Below are positions 18,564 through 27,721 of a stretch of DNA of 64,000 nucleotides, piece by piece; within the stretch, counting starts at the first letter, position 1; each line of letters starts with the position of its first letter. A program made the translations under genes and the position numbers. The stretch lies in assembly GCF_030814435.1 (NCBI RefSeq), contig NZ_JAUSUW010000002.1, positions 248,001 through 312,000 of the forward strand. Reading direction: 5' to 3'. The stretch comes from Peteryoungia aggregata LMG 23059 (GTDB lineage Bacteria > Pseudomonadota > Alphaproteobacteria > Rhizobiales > Rhizobiaceae). The notes under the pieces are model-generated. The model worked only from the letters and a program-made list of their open reading frames with translations. It ran no database searches and was not told where the DNA came from.

Positions 18564-20228
18564 TCAACCTCCGAGCCCTGCGATGTGGACCGAGAAACCA
18601 TAGTCATCTGCTTCGGCAGGCTGTGGGTGCCCCATGGCGTCTGCCATCGCACGAAGTGAGTCCGCCGCTGTCTGACGCCCCGTGTCCTGATGAACAGACA
18701 GCTGGACGCGTCCCGTCGGCGCCTTGGGAGCGCGTGTCTGGCGCTCGATGTGAAACTCGCGGATCGTCGCCCCCAGCTCCAGGATAACCTTGTGCAGGTC
18801 GTCCGAGCCTTCGCTGGCATGGCGTGCAATGTCTGCGGTGTTGCCGACATCCGAACCGAGACCGGCGACCGTGCCGGCTATGCCCGCGAGCTCGCTCGCC
18901 TGGCGGTCGGTGCGTGCCGCAATATCGGAGACCGTGCCGCTGATATCACCCACTTGCACAACGATGTCTGCGATGGCTCCCTGTGTCTTCGCGACCATCT
19001 CGACCCCGGCTTCGACCTGGCTCTTGGTGGTCGCCACCAGCGTCTTGATCTCCCGGGCGGCATCTGCAGACCGCTGCGCAAGAGCGCGGACTTCCTGGGC
19101 AACCACCGCAAAGCCCCGACCGCTGTCGCCCGCGCGGGCAGCTTCAATGCCGGCGTTGAGCGCCAGGAGATTGGTTTGGAAGGCGATTTCGTCGATCGCG
19201 CCGATGATGTGCCCGATCTGCTCGGCGGATGTCTCGATATCGGCCATGGCGGAGATTGCCTGCCCGACGACCTGGCCGCTTGCCTCAACCGAGTTGCGCG
19301 TGGCGGCCACCGTCGCTTCAGCGCGCTTGGTCTGGCCCGCACTTTCACGAACACTGCCCGTCAGGTCATGCAGCGCAAGGCTTGTCTCATGGAGCGAACC
19401 GGCCTGGTTCTGCGCCCGTCCTGCATAGTCGCGCGCCGTCTCGGCCATGCGACCGGTCGCGTCACGGGCAAAGGCAAGCTTCTCCTCGGAGGACAGGAAG
19501 GCCGTCTGAAGCTGTTCGAGCGCCTCGTTCATGCGACCCGCCAGCTCGGCATAGGCTTCCGGCACGTCGGTCGCCGCACGAATAGTGAGGTCTCCCGAAG
19601 CCAGACCGTCGACCACAGGGCGGAAGATGCCCTCGAATTCGGCACGATCCTGTTCACGCTGGGTGGCGAGGTCACGGTGATGTTTGAGGCGTAGCTCGTT
19701 GAAGCGCAACGAGACGGCGATCTCGACATCGACCATCACCAGCCGAACCAATGCGGCAACGAGATCGCTCGTTTCGCGCTGGCGGCGACGGCTTGATGGG
19801 AGGAGACCGGAGGCGGATGTTTCCGTCAGAGTGGCCGTGAGGAGGTGTTCCAGGACCACGGCATGGCCTGCTACGTGCCAACGGGGATCAAGCCCCATGC
19901 GGCTTTCGCTGTCCGACAGCACTTTCACCCGCTCGGCATAAAGTGCGTCGAAACGGGCGTCAGTCAGGACGTCCCAATGGGAGGAAAGCAGATCGTGAAG
20001 CCGATCGTATTGGCGCTCGCTGGTAAAGGCACGTGCAGCATCCGGCGAACTCTGCAGGCGCTGGAAAAGGTCGCGCAGTGCCGTCTTCAGAGGCGACGAC
20101 AAGAGATGTCTGTTCTGGCGCAGGAGTTCGCACTGGGCTTCGTCGAGGCCGGCAAAGCGCAACCGATCACGCAGGCTGCCTGCCTGTGATCCCGTCGCCC
20201 GCTCCGTGGACATCCCCTGACCCGTCAT
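18564..20228 (-). CDS. icpA: Cytoplasmic chemoreceptor with N-terminal sensor-globin-like domain (IcpA type)
   Basis: This is the first gene of the che operon, as icpA is in S. meliloti. With the ATG at 20228 it has 554 residues; MSTER at 20213 is an alternative, and the open frame upstream is not convincing. There is no membrane span. Residues 20-165 resemble a protoglobin/sensor-globin domain ([21 protein letters not shown]). The position of the proximal haem-binding His in haem sensor globins appears to be Glu108 here. The C-terminal half is a normal MCP signalling domain with hairpin tip [20 protein letters not shown]. No C-terminal CheR/CheB docking pentapeptide is visible. Confidence 0.88.
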   Translation of the reverse strand: MTGQGMSTERATGSQAGSLRDRLRFAGLDEAQCELLRQNRHLLSSPLKTALRDLFQRLQSSPDAARAFTSERQYDRLHDLLSSHWDVLTDARFDALYAERVKVLSDSESRMGLDPRWHVAGHAVVLEHLLTATLTETSASGLLPSSRRRQRETSDLVAALVRLVMVDVEIAVSLRFNELRLKHHRDLATQREQDRAEFEGIFRPVVDGLASGDLTIRAATDVPEAYAELAGRMNEALEQLQTAFLSSEEKLAFARDATGRMAETARDYAGRAQNQAGSLHETSLALHDLTGSVRESAGQTKRAEATVAATRNSVEASGQVVGQAISAMADIETSAEQIGHIIGAIDEIAFQTNLLALNAGIEAARAGDSGRGFAVVAQEVRALAQRSADAAREIKTLVATTKSQVEAGVEMVAKTQGAIADIVVQVGDISGTVSDIAARTDRQASELAGIAGTVAGLGSDVGNTADIARHASEGSDDLHKVILELGATIREFHIERQTRAPKAPTGRVQLSVHQDTGRQTAADSLRAMADAMGHPQPAEADDYGFSVHIAGLGG

Positions 20229-20878
20229 TCGTCCCGCACAATGCCGCCCGTGAGGCGGACTTTCTGTCCGTCCGACGATCCTGCAGTCAAAATGCGGTCT
20301 AACAGGTGTCCGGGATTCTGATCCCGTGCCGTCCGCATCATGGTCTGCCGGTCCCCCGAACTGCTCCATGAGAAATACAGACCGGACCAGAACCGGTACG
20401 ACGGGATGGCGTCATGCCCGAAGGAAACCCACTCTTTGAGTCCCACTCCGACGTGTCCATCAATCTTTATGGTTAATTCCTTGCTTGAAGGTTAATGAAA
20501 TCTCCACTTCAAGCCGCAAACCCTAATATGAGAAAATAATTGTATAATTTGATTTTTCGGTGCCAACAGCAGGTTGAACAGGGCCTGAAGGTCTCGTGCT
20601 GACAGAGGCACCGGCTCCGCCGGTGGGCAAGGCGTCCAGGAGCCGGAGGGGATGACGATCGTGGCCGGTGTCGGTCTTTCCATCGCCTCAGCCGGGAGCG
20701 GTGCATCCAGCGAGTACGGCCGCCTCGATCGCGACGAAGACGAGGCTACCCTTGCCGGAATTTTCCACACGCTTGTGTCCCGATGTTCTTCGAGATGGGA
20801 TACCGAAACCCTAACCCGACGAAACTCTCGATCTTGCCGGCGCGGAGCCCGGCGTGGGTTTGTGTGCGTCCTTAGACG
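20229..20878. promoter_or_regulatory. 650-base intergenic region upstream of the che operon
   Basis: No convincing gene is seen. The che operon promoter should lie here. The only strongly AT-rich stretch is 20463-20562, with TTAA at both ends of a 23-base imperfect palindrome (20473-20495) and AATAATTGTATAATTTG at about 20536-20552. The part from 20600 to 20870 has no recognisable coding content on either strand; short open frames exist but lack codon-position bias evident by eye. Confidence 0.4.
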
Positions 20879-21982
20879 TCAACGCAGGCCGGCCACACGC
20901 TCCCAGCTCTTCTTGCCGGCGACCCAGTTCTGCCAGTCGGAGACGGAACCGTAGAAGACGTTCAGATCGATCTTGCCGTCGACGCCCTGGGAGAGGCCCG
21001 AACCGGAATATTGCCAGAAGACCCACTTGCGTCCTGGATAGATCTTTGACGGGTGGGCCGCGACCGAACGCAGCCAGAAGGGGTAGTCGAGGAACTGACC
21101 CTGCAGGTTATCCTTGTAGAAGTCGGGCGCGGTATAGATCACGGGCCGCTTGCCGTAATGCTGCTCCAACCGGTCCATGAAGACCTGCATCTTCTCGCGT
21201 GCCTTTTCGGGCGACAGCCTGAAGCGGCAGCTCGACTCGCCGTTGTATTCGACATCGATTACCGGCGGCAGGGCATCCGGATCGCGTGGCACGTTGCGGA
21301 TGAACCAGTCCGCCTGCTCCGACGCCACGCGGCACCAATAGAAGAAGTGATAGGCGCCACGCTTCACACCGGCATCCTTGGCGCGCTTCCAGTTGGTGTG
21401 GAACATGGGATCGAGATGATCGCCGCCATCGGTCGCCTTGATATAGGCAAAATTGGCACCCTGGCTGCGTAGCTTCGCCCAATCGATGTCGGCCTGCCAG
21501 CGGGACACATCGACACCATGCACGGGATGATGCTTTGGCTTGACCTTGCCGAAATTAATCGGCTTGGCATCACTGAAACGCTGATTGAAAACGCGGTGGC
21601 GGGTGGCGGAGCGCGCGGCCGGCTCTTGCGGAGCCACCAGCGGCGAGGCCGGCGGGGCGAGCATGGCAACCGGGCGCTGGTCGGGCACAGGCATGCCGGC
21701 TGTGACGGTCGCCGTGTCGAAATGCGTCTGATTGGGTGTGTTGCCGGCCCAGGCGAGAGCCTGGGGGTTTGCGGCACCGATTTCTGCTGAAGGCCGGATC
21801 GCGCCCGTCTGCTCATCCATCGCGACAGCTGGCACCGGCGCTTGAGCCTGCGCGGTGGCCGCGCTTGCGGCCTGCGGCTGCGGGGCACCCAAGCGCAAAG
21901 CTTCCACCGGGCTGGTTCTGGCACTGCAACTGGTTAGCACCAGACAGCTCACGAGGAGCGATGACAGGGTCTTGGAACGCAT
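20879..21982 (-). CDS. Predicted lipoprotein with GH25 lysozyme-like domain
   Basis: The 367-residue protein begins with a lipoprotein signal (MRSKTLSSLLVSCLVLTSC, lipidation at Cys19). An Ala/Pro/Gln-rich linker to about residue 150 follows, then a glycoside hydrolase family 25 domain: VHGVDVSRWQADIDWAKL, ANFAYIKATDGGDH, KRGAYHFFYW, and the catalytic DxE in PPVIDVEYNGESS. GH25 enzymes are N,O-diacetylmuramidases cutting peptidoglycan. A membrane-anchored periplasmic muramidase is the likely form. It stands alone, divergent from the next gene and tail-to-head with the che operon promoter region. Lysis, cell-wall remodelling and flagellar passage are all possible roles; sequence does not decide. 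Confidence 0.88.
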   Translation of the reverse strand: MRSKTLSSLLVSCLVLTSCSARTSPVEALRLGAPQPQAASAATAQAQAPVPAVAMDEQTGAIRPSAEIGAANPQALAWAGNTPNQTHFDTATVTAGMPVPDQRPVAMLAPPASPLVAPQEPAARSATRHRVFNQRFSDAKPINFGKVKPKHHPVHGVDVSRWQADIDWAKLRSQGANFAYIKATDGGDHLDPMFHTNWKRAKDAGVKRGAYHFFYWCRVASEQADWFIRNVPRDPDALPPVIDVEYNGESSCRFRLSPEKAREKMQVFMDRLEQHYGKRPVIYTAPDFYKDNLQGQFLDYPFWLRSVAAHPSKIYPGRKWVFWQYSGSGLSQGVDGKIDLNVFYGSVSDWQNWVAGKKSWERVAGLR

Positions 21983-22104
21983 GACACACGGACCTGCATA
22001 TTGGCGAGCGCGACGATAGCGTCAGGTACGCCCGGAAACTTCAGACTGATGACTAACAAAAGCTTTACCGACAAATGCTGAATTGAATCTTTACGGACGG
22101 GGTT

Positions 22105-22140
22105 AACGCAAGGGCGCCCCTTGTTGGACGCCCTTGCGTT
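22105..22140. other. 12-bp perfect stem-loop between divergent genes
   Basis: AACGCAAGGGCG (22105-22116) and CGCCCTTGCGTT (22129-22140) form a perfect 12-bp stem with a 12-base loop. Neither side has a long T run. It lies upstream of both the GH25 gene and the small secreted protein gene, so it is not a normal gene-end terminator. It may be a leader structure or the end of an unannotated small RNA. Confidence 0.6.
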
Positions 22141-22188
22141 GTGAGAGACATCATGGAAACCTGTGGCCGGACCAATCGGGAGTTCAGT

Positions 22189-22500
22189 ATGAAGAACATC
22201 ATGAGCGCACTTGTCATCTTCGCCACGATATGGCCGGGCCAAGTGCAAGCGGCCCTGTCAGGCTATTATGACAGCGCGGAGAAGATCGGCCGCATCCTGG
22301 GTGATGCCCGCATCGCCGACCTGCTCCGGCAGCAACCGATAGGCGCAATCAGCAACACCGGCACGCGCGCCGACGGCGCAGGCGAATGGACGATCCGTAG
22401 CCAGGATTGCGACCTGAAGGTCTATCTCATCCCAATCCTCCCAGATGGTCCCGGCAAGACGACCTATGACCTGGATGTGCCCGTAGGCCAGTGCGAATAA
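22189..22500 (+). CDS. Small secreted hypothetical protein
   Basis: A 103-residue protein with a clear Sec signal peptide (MKNIMSALVIFATIWPGQVQA, cleavage probably after residue 21). The mature part has one Trp and two Cys (SQDCDLKV and the terminal VPVGQCE) that could form a disulfide. The ATG at 22189 is preceded by GGGAG; the frame is open to 22141 but that would place a polar leader before the signal. No known family recognised. It is monocistronic, downstream of the 12-bp stem-loop. Confidence 0.65.
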   Translation: MKNIMSALVIFATIWPGQVQAALSGYYDSAEKIGRILGDARIADLLRQQPIGAISNTGTRADGAGEWTIRSQDCDLKVYLIPILPDGPGKTTYDLDVPVGQCE

Positions 22501-22710
22501 GACAACCGCGCTCACGCGCTGAACCGGTTTCGTCGACAGAAGCTCGATTCCAGTGGGACAGGTTCTCCGGCGCGGCATGCCGGACATTCGGTGCAGAGAG
22601 CTGATGCAGCCATCCGGCAAAGGAAGACCAGCACCTCCGGCTTCGACACATCGGCAAGGCGGATCGTTTTGCACTTTCGGCAGAGGATCAGCTGCGCTAG
22701 GCTCCAAACC

Positions 22711-23100
22711 ATGAAAACGGCTATCAATCCCCCATCGGTGCGCCGCCCCTTTGGCCACTACAATCACGGTCTCCTCGTGCCAGAGGGTGCCCGCCTCCTT
22801 GTGACGTCGGGACAGCTCGGTATCCGTCCGGACGACACGATCCCACCCGATCTGACGGGTCAGGCTGAGCTTTGCTTCGAGGCGATCGGTGCCATTCTCA
22901 ATGAAGCCGGGATGAGTTTCGCCGACGTCATCCGCATTTCGGGTTTCGTGACGCGGCGCGAGGATTTTCCGGCCTATATGGCGGTGCGTGATCGCTACAC
23001 GCTCGACCCCAAACCGGTCTCGACGCTGCTGGTGGTGGGTGGCTTCACCCGGCCCGAATTCCTCGTTGAAGTCGAGGTGACGGCGGCCAAGGTGGTTTGA
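22711..23100 (+). CDS. RidA/YjgF-family protein lacking the catalytic arginine
   Basis: The 129-residue protein has the Rid fold pattern: the stretch around LLVTSGQLGI, then GAILNEAGMSFADVIRISGFVTRREDF, and the terminal FLVEVEVTAAKVV. Canonical RidA deaminates enamines/imines using an Arg in a PARS-like motif; here the aligned residues read KPVST, without that Arg. It thus belongs to one of the Rid subgroups whose chemistry is unclear. ATG at 22711 is preferred over the longer open frame from 22591. It is convergent with the flavoprotein gene at 23116. Confidence 0.85.
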   Translation: MKTAINPPSVRRPFGHYNHGLLVPEGARLLVTSGQLGIRPDDTIPPDLTGQAELCFEAIGAILNEAGMSFADVIRISGFVTRREDFPAYMAVRDRYTLDPKPVSTLLVVGGFTRPEFLVEVEVTAAKVV

Positions 23101-23115
23101 CCGCCAGCCTCTCTC

Positions 23116-23697
23116 TCAGAAATTTTCCATCTCGCGGCGCACCTTGGCCATGAAGGCGGCACGGGTTTCTTCCGTGCAGTTGTTCATGTCGTAATGGGCA
23201 AGATATTTGACCGGCGCACCGATCTTGATCTGGGCGCGGATGACACGCTTGACGATCTTCTTTGGCGGATTGCCGGCGAGGAAGGCGCGCATCGGGGTGG
23301 CACCATAGGTCATGACAGCGGCGAGCTTGCGGATATGGCGCAGCGTCGGGGTGAGTTGGCCATCCACGAGGTCAAAGGAGACGCCGGGCAGCCAGACGCG
23401 GTCGAAATAGCCCTTCAGCATGGCCGGGAAGCCGAAATTCCAGACGGGGGTGACGATAACAAGTGCTTCGGCTTGTTTCAGGCGGTCGACATAGGGCTGC
23501 ACCAGCGAGAGGTTGTCGGGAATGTCGTGATAGACGCGCCGGTCATGGGCCGAGAGCACCGGGTCGAAACCCTCCTCATAGAGATTGCAGCCATCGACCT
23601 CATGACCGGCCTTTTCCAGGCTCTCGCAGGTGAGCTTGTAAAGCGCCCGGCCGAAGCTTTCATCGAGGGGATGGGAGTGGAGGACGAGTACGCGCAT
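23116..23697 (-). CDS. NAD(P)H-dependent flavin oxidoreductase (quinone reductase / KefF-MdaB type)
   Basis: The 193-residue protein has a flavodoxin-like fold: MRVLVLHSHPLDESFGRAL at the N-terminus binds the FMN/FAD phosphate, and VTPVWNFGFPAMLKGYFDRVW is the family signature for the flavin-binding loop. Such enzymes reduce quinones or other electrophiles by two electrons. The ORF start at MRVLVLHSH is standard. It is a single gene, followed on the far side by a repeat-rich gap. Confidence 0.88.
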   Translation of the reverse strand: MRVLVLHSHPLDESFGRALYKLTCESLEKAGHEVDGCNLYEEGFDPVLSAHDRRVYHDIPDNLSLVQPYVDRLKQAEALVIVTPVWNFGFPAMLKGYFDRVWLPGVSFDLVDGQLTPTLRHIRKLAAVMTYGATPMRAFLAGNPPKKIVKRVIRAQIKIGAPVKYLAHYDMNNCTEETRAAFMAKVRREMENF

Positions 23698-23918
23698 GTG
23701 AAAAGCTCCAAGTCGTTGCCCGCCGCTTTCGCAGCCGGGGTCCAGTTGAAAACTTCCGCGCCGTTTGTCCCAGCATCCCGATCCTTCGCCGCCAGATGCC
23801 GAGGGGTGGGGAATGCCATGTCAGGTGTTGCATGGGCCGGAGGGCCGGCCGGGAGTACCTTCGGAATGGGGGTGGTGTGGCGGTTGGTGTGGTTCCTTAT
23901 CTGTCGTCTGTTGAGTGT

Positions 23919-24158
23919 GGGGTACCCCCCTCTGTCCTGCCGGACATCTCCCCCTCAAGGGGGGGAGATTGGACGGGGCTGCCGTTCGCGGTTGCGTCAT
24001 CCGTTGAGTTCGTGGATGTCTGCGTTTGGCGGTCAGTGGGTTTTAGGCCTTCATTGCCTCGTCCGCGGATCAGTATTTCGGTGTGGGCGAGGCGTTGGCT
24101 GAGCCCCAATCTCCCCCCTTGAGGGGGAGATGCCCGGCAGGGCAGAGGGGGGGTAACC
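23919..24158. repeat. Inverted pair of palindromic GC-rich repeats
   Basis: Two ~55-base copies of one repeat face each other at 23919-23975 and 24103-24158. Each holds the small palindrome CTCCCCCTCAAGGGGG(A)G, a second CTGCCGG(A/G)CA segment and a C-run. The intervening ~125 bases show no gene. A third copy in the first orientation lies at 28613-28665. These look like dispersed non-coding repeats of the sort common between genes in rhizobial chromosomes. Confidence 0.8.
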
Positions 24159-24198
24159 TCAGTCACCGACCGAAGCTAGGCCCAACCTGGCGCGACTC

Positions 24199-25611
24199 CT
24201 ACTCCCCCGCCTCCGCAAACACCTCGAGCCCCGGGAACAGGTAATTCTTTCCCGCCGAGAAATCGAAGTCCGGGTTCTCCCAGGCGATCATCTTGCCGGG
24301 GTTCAGCAGGCCCTTCGGATCGGTTTCCTTCTTGAAATCCAGCTGCACCTGATCGGTCTGCTTCATGCCGCCTTCTTCCAGGGTGTAGCGATGCGGGTTG
24401 AAGATCGGGCAGCCGTTTTCCTCGTGGATGCGGATGATCTCCTCCAACCGCTCCTTTGTCGTGTAGCGCACCAGCGGCAAGCCGGCGCACTGGATCTGGC
24501 CGTCGAACTTGATGAATTCGAGATGGCCGATGACCTCGTCGGGGAAGAGCTCGGTCATGATCCGAACCTTCTCGACATGATCGGGGCCGGGATACTGGAC
24601 CTGTAGATAGGTGATGTTGGTGTCGAGCTTGAGCGCCCGCAGCGTCGTGTGGTTCCAGGTGAGCTCATAGGCATGCGGGATGCCCTTCATGCTTTCGACC
24701 GTGTCAGAGCGGAAGCGAACGTCGCCCTTCATCCGCTCGGCGAGCGCCAGGAAAGGCTCCATCGAATGGGGGGCGACCATCAGCACCACCACCGCCTGGC
24801 CTTCCTTCAGCCAGGGCTTGTGGCGGGTGAAATAGTCGAAGGGAATGGGGGCGGCGATCGGGGCGACTTCCTTCAAAAGGATGCCGTTCTTGTGGGAGAG
24901 CGCATCGGCGAATTTTACCGCGTCCATGAACTCGTCATAACCGACGATGACGTCGACCCAGTCGTAAGCCGGCGCCAGAGGCATCTCGACTTCGGTGATG
25001 ATGCCGTTGGTGCCATAGGCATGGGAGACCTTCTGCAGGTCCCAGGCGGAAAGTTCGAGCACGCGCGGCTCGGCTTCCATGGTGACGACACGCAGGCGCA
25101 GGATGTTGCCGAGGTCGCGCAACCCGCCCCAAGTGATCGAGCCAACGCCGCCGGAGCCGCCAGCGATGAAGCCGGCGACTGAGGCTGTCTGCTTGGTCGA
25201 GGGATGGAAGCGCAGTTCCTGGCCCGAATGTTCCTTGGTCTGGCGGTCAAGCTCGGAGATGATGATGCCGGGCTCGCAGATGACGCGACCGGGCAGGATC
25301 TCCTTCACCTTGTTCATGTTGATGAGGTTCAAGATGATGCCACCTGACAGCGGCATGGCCTGGCCGTAATTGCCAGTGCCGCCGCCGCGCGGGGTGACGG
25401 GAACGCCATGGGCATAGGCCACTTTCAGCGTCCGGATGACCTCTTCTTCCGTCGTCGGCGAGACGACGAGGTCTCCGACGACATTGTCGAGTTCTTCCTT
25501 CAGGATCGGTGAATACCAGTAGAAGTCGCGGCTCTTCTGCTTGACGAGTGCCGGATTGTCCTCGACGGCGATGCCGTCCAGTTCCTGTTTGATCCTGGCG
25601 TAGTCGGCCAT
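24199..25611 (-). CDS. FAD-binding (GlcD/PCMH-type) oxidoreductase
   Basis: The 470-residue protein is a FAD-linked oxidase of the vanillyl-alcohol-oxidase/GlcD superfamily. The FAD-binding PCMH domain covers about residues 40-220: VVSPTTEEEVIRTLKVAYAH, VPVTPRGGGTGNYGQAMPL, and SVAGFIAGGSGGVGSITWGGL. The C-terminal cap domain ends with TDPKGLLNPGKMIAWENP, the usual GlcD-type ending. The substrate is unknown. It lies two bases after the CodA-like gene, at the end of the ABC operon, so it probably acts in the same catabolic route, on the product of the hydrolase or of the imported compound. Confidence 0.88.
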   Translation of the reverse strand: MADYARIKQELDGIAVEDNPALVKQKSRDFYWYSPILKEELDNVVGDLVVSPTTEEEVIRTLKVAYAHGVPVTPRGGGTGNYGQAMPLSGGIILNLINMNKVKEILPGRVICEPGIIISELDRQTKEHSGQELRFHPSTKQTASVAGFIAGGSGGVGSITWGGLRDLGNILRLRVVTMEAEPRVLELSAWDLQKVSHAYGTNGIITEVEMPLAPAYDWVDVIVGYDEFMDAVKFADALSHKNGILLKEVAPIAAPIPFDYFTRHKPWLKEGQAVVVLMVAPHSMEPFLALAERMKGDVRFRSDTVESMKGIPHAYELTWNHTTLRALKLDTNITYLQVQYPGPDHVEKVRIMTELFPDEVIGHLEFIKFDGQIQCAGLPLVRYTTKERLEEIIRIHEENGCPIFNPHRYTLEEGGMKQTDQVQLDFKKETDPKGLLNPGKMIAWENPDFDFSAGKNYLFPGLEVFAEAGE

Positions 25612-25613
25612 GT

Positions 25614-26927
25614 CTATGCTCCAAGCAACGGGTCAAGTTCGCGGTAATCCGGCAGGCTGCGGTCGATGCCCATGCCATTCCGCATCACGATGCGGTCAGC
25701 CTGCGGACGGGAAAGGAATTCGCTCCAGCGGCGTGCGCTGAAGAGGACGAGATCTGCCTTGGCGCCAACCGCAATGCGGCCATGGTCGGAGCGTTTCAGG
25801 ATATCGGCGGGCATGCGGGTGACGACCCTCGCTGCGGTATCCAGCGGATGGTCGAGATGGATGATGCGCACCGCCTCGCGAAAGACCTCGACGGGATCGA
25901 GATCGCCATAGGCATAGAAGGGGTCGCGGGTGTTGTCGGAGGAGACGGCGGTCGCGACGCCTGCGGCAGTGAGTTCATGGAACAGGGTGACACCGCGCTG
26001 GCGGGGCGTGCGGCCGGACACGCGGTCCTGCAGATACATGTTGCACATCGGAAGCGAGACGACCGAGAGGCCGGCCTCTGCCACCAGATCGATGGTGCGC
26101 TTGGCCAGGTCGTCGTCCTGACGCGCAAGCGAGCAGCAATGGCCGACGGTGACTGCGCCCTCAAAGCCGTTGCGGATCTTGGCTTCCGCGATCGTCTTCA
26201 GCGTCAGGGTTTCCTTGTCCTGCGTCTCGTCGACATGCAGGTCGATGTCCAAGCCGTTTTCGGAGGCGGTGCGGAAGAGGATGTCGAGCTTTTCGTCGAG
26301 CCCCGGCATCAGATAGGTGACGCCGCCGAGCAGACCCTTGTTGGCGACGATGACCTCGACCAGATCCTTGAAGAAGGCTTCGTCGGTGATCTGGTCGAAG
26401 GGGAAGAGGGCGGCTGCCTGCAGGTCGATCTTGCCGGCCCAGGCGTCACGGACTTCGGCGAAGACCTCGAAAGAGATGCGGTGCTGGGGCGCCAGGCTAT
26501 CGAGATGGGTGCGGATCAGGCTGGTCCCATGGACGTAAGCCGTGCGCAGCGAAAACTCCATGCGGGCCTTGACGTCTGCAGCCGACCAGCGGGCCTCACG
26601 ATCGGTTTTCACGGCTTCGAGCGCGCCGATGAAATCGCCCGAGGGGTTCGGCCGGCGGTCCCAGATATGGCCCTTGTCGAGATGGGTGTGCATGTCGACG
26701 AAAGTCGGCCAGACCATGCCGTTGCGGAGATCCGTCGAGGGGAGGCCCGATGGGGCGGTGCCGGGCTTCAGGATCGCTTCGACCTTGCCCTCGGCCACCA
26801 CGATGTCGGCGCTGATCAGGCCCTCGCAGGCGGGCGCCTCGACACCATCGACACAGATTTCGGGCAGCGTCGCATTGGCAAGGACGAAGCGCTTGGCGGC
26901 GGGCAGATTGGCAATCGGGCTCGACAT
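25614..26927 (-). CDS. CodA-type amidohydrolase (cytosine deaminase family)
   Basis: Starting at MSSPIANLPAAKRF (ATG overlapping the permease stop as TGATG) gives 437 residues; the open frame extends much further upstream but runs through the permease gene. The protein is a metal-dependent amidohydrolase with HTHLDKGH (His80, His82), LHVDETQDKE, VTVGHCCSLA and the catalytic Asp in SSDNTRDPFYAYG, all as in CodA. CodA relatives deaminate cytosine, isoguanine, creatinine and other rings. Coupling to an importer, a FAD oxidase and a creatininase-family gene suggests a nitrogen heterocycle as substrate, not salvage alone. Confidence 0.85.
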   Translation of the reverse strand: MSSPIANLPAAKRFVLANATLPEICVDGVEAPACEGLISADIVVAEGKVEAILKPGTAPSGLPSTDLRNGMVWPTFVDMHTHLDKGHIWDRRPNPSGDFIGALEAVKTDREARWSAADVKARMEFSLRTAYVHGTSLIRTHLDSLAPQHRISFEVFAEVRDAWAGKIDLQAAALFPFDQITDEAFFKDLVEVIVANKGLLGGVTYLMPGLDEKLDILFRTASENGLDIDLHVDETQDKETLTLKTIAEAKIRNGFEGAVTVGHCCSLARQDDDLAKRTIDLVAEAGLSVVSLPMCNMYLQDRVSGRTPRQRGVTLFHELTAAGVATAVSSDNTRDPFYAYGDLDPVEVFREAVRIIHLDHPLDTAARVVTRMPADILKRSDHGRIAVGAKADLVLFSARRWSEFLSRPQADRIVMRNGMGIDRSLPDYRELDPLLGA

Positions 26928-27721
26928 CAGTTTTCTCGTTTCAGGCTGCTCTCGTGCCAGCGATGCAGCGCCAGCCAGGAAATGAAGGAGGTGATGGCGA
27001 AGATCACGACGCCGAGGCAGGAGAGCAGGAAAAGGGCTGCGAAAAGGCGTGGAATGTTCAGACGGAACTGGGCCTCGAGCAGGCGGAAGGCAAGGCCCGA
27101 ACCGGCGCCCGCGGAACCGGCCGCAAATTCGGCAACGACGGCAGCGATCAGCGCGAGGCCGCCACCGATCCGGAGCCCCGTCATGAAATAGGGGAGCGAG
27201 GCCGGCAGCTTCAGATAGAGCAGCGTCTGCCAGCGGGAGGCGCCGTAGAGATCGAACAGGTTCAGGAGATTGTGGTCGACGCTCTTCAGGCCCTGGACCA
27301 TGTTGGAGAGGATCGGAAAGAAGGCGACGAGGAAGGCGCAGATCAGGAGCGCAACCTGCGTGGACGGCGAATAGATCAGGATCAGCGGGGCGATGGCGAC
27401 GATCGGGGTCACCTGGAGGATGACGGTGATCGGGTAGAAGGCGATCTCGATCCATTTCGACTGGACGAGGGCAACGGCGATGCCGACGCCGCCGAGAAGC
27501 GCCAAGCCCAGCGACATCAGCGTGATCTTGGTGGTGACCCAGAGTGCTGGCGACAGCGTGCCCCAGTCCTTGAAGAGGGCACCGGCAATGGCGATCGGGC
27601 CGGGCAGAATGTATTGCGGCACGCCGGAGACCCAGACGCCGACCTGCCAGATGACCAGCAGGGTGCAGACGACGAGGATGGGGACGAGGATCTTTGCGAG
27701 CGTTTCGGCCGTTCCGGTCAT
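26927..27721 (-). CDS. ABC importer permease (SsuC/TauC type)
   Basis: Starting at MTGTAETLAKILVPILV gives 264 residues with about six membrane spans and the coupling (EAA-like) loop LFDLYGASRWQTLLYLKLPASLPY. The ATG overlaps the ATPase stop (TGATG), and the stop overlaps the CodA start in the same way. The SsuC/TauC/ThiX group serves sulfonate, nitrate and pyrimidine-type importers. It is the only permease gene here and should act as a homodimer. Confidence 0.9.
   Translation of the reverse strand: MTGTAETLAKILVPILVVCTLLVIWQVGVWVSGVPQYILPGPIAIAGALFKDWGTLSPALWVTTKITLMSLGLALLGGVGIAVALVQSKWIEIAFYPITVILQVTPIVAIAPLILIYSPSTQVALLICAFLVAFFPILSNMVQGLKSVDHNLLNLFDLYGASRWQTLLYLKLPASLPYFMTGLRIGGGLALIAAVVAEFAAGSAGAGSGLAFRLLEAQFRLNIPRLFAALFLLSCLGVVIFAITSFISWLALHRWHESSLKREN

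Noticed and set aside
20473-20495. Possible CtrA box (TTAA ... TTAA) in the che promoter region
   Set aside because: The spacing between the TTAA half-sites is 15 bases, not the seven of the CtrA consensus.
26928-27455. Long open frame continuing upstream of the CodA-like gene (613 codons in total)
   Set aside because: The extra part lies antiphase over the permease gene, which has clear membrane spans and the coupling loop; the extension is Pro/Arg-rich without homology.
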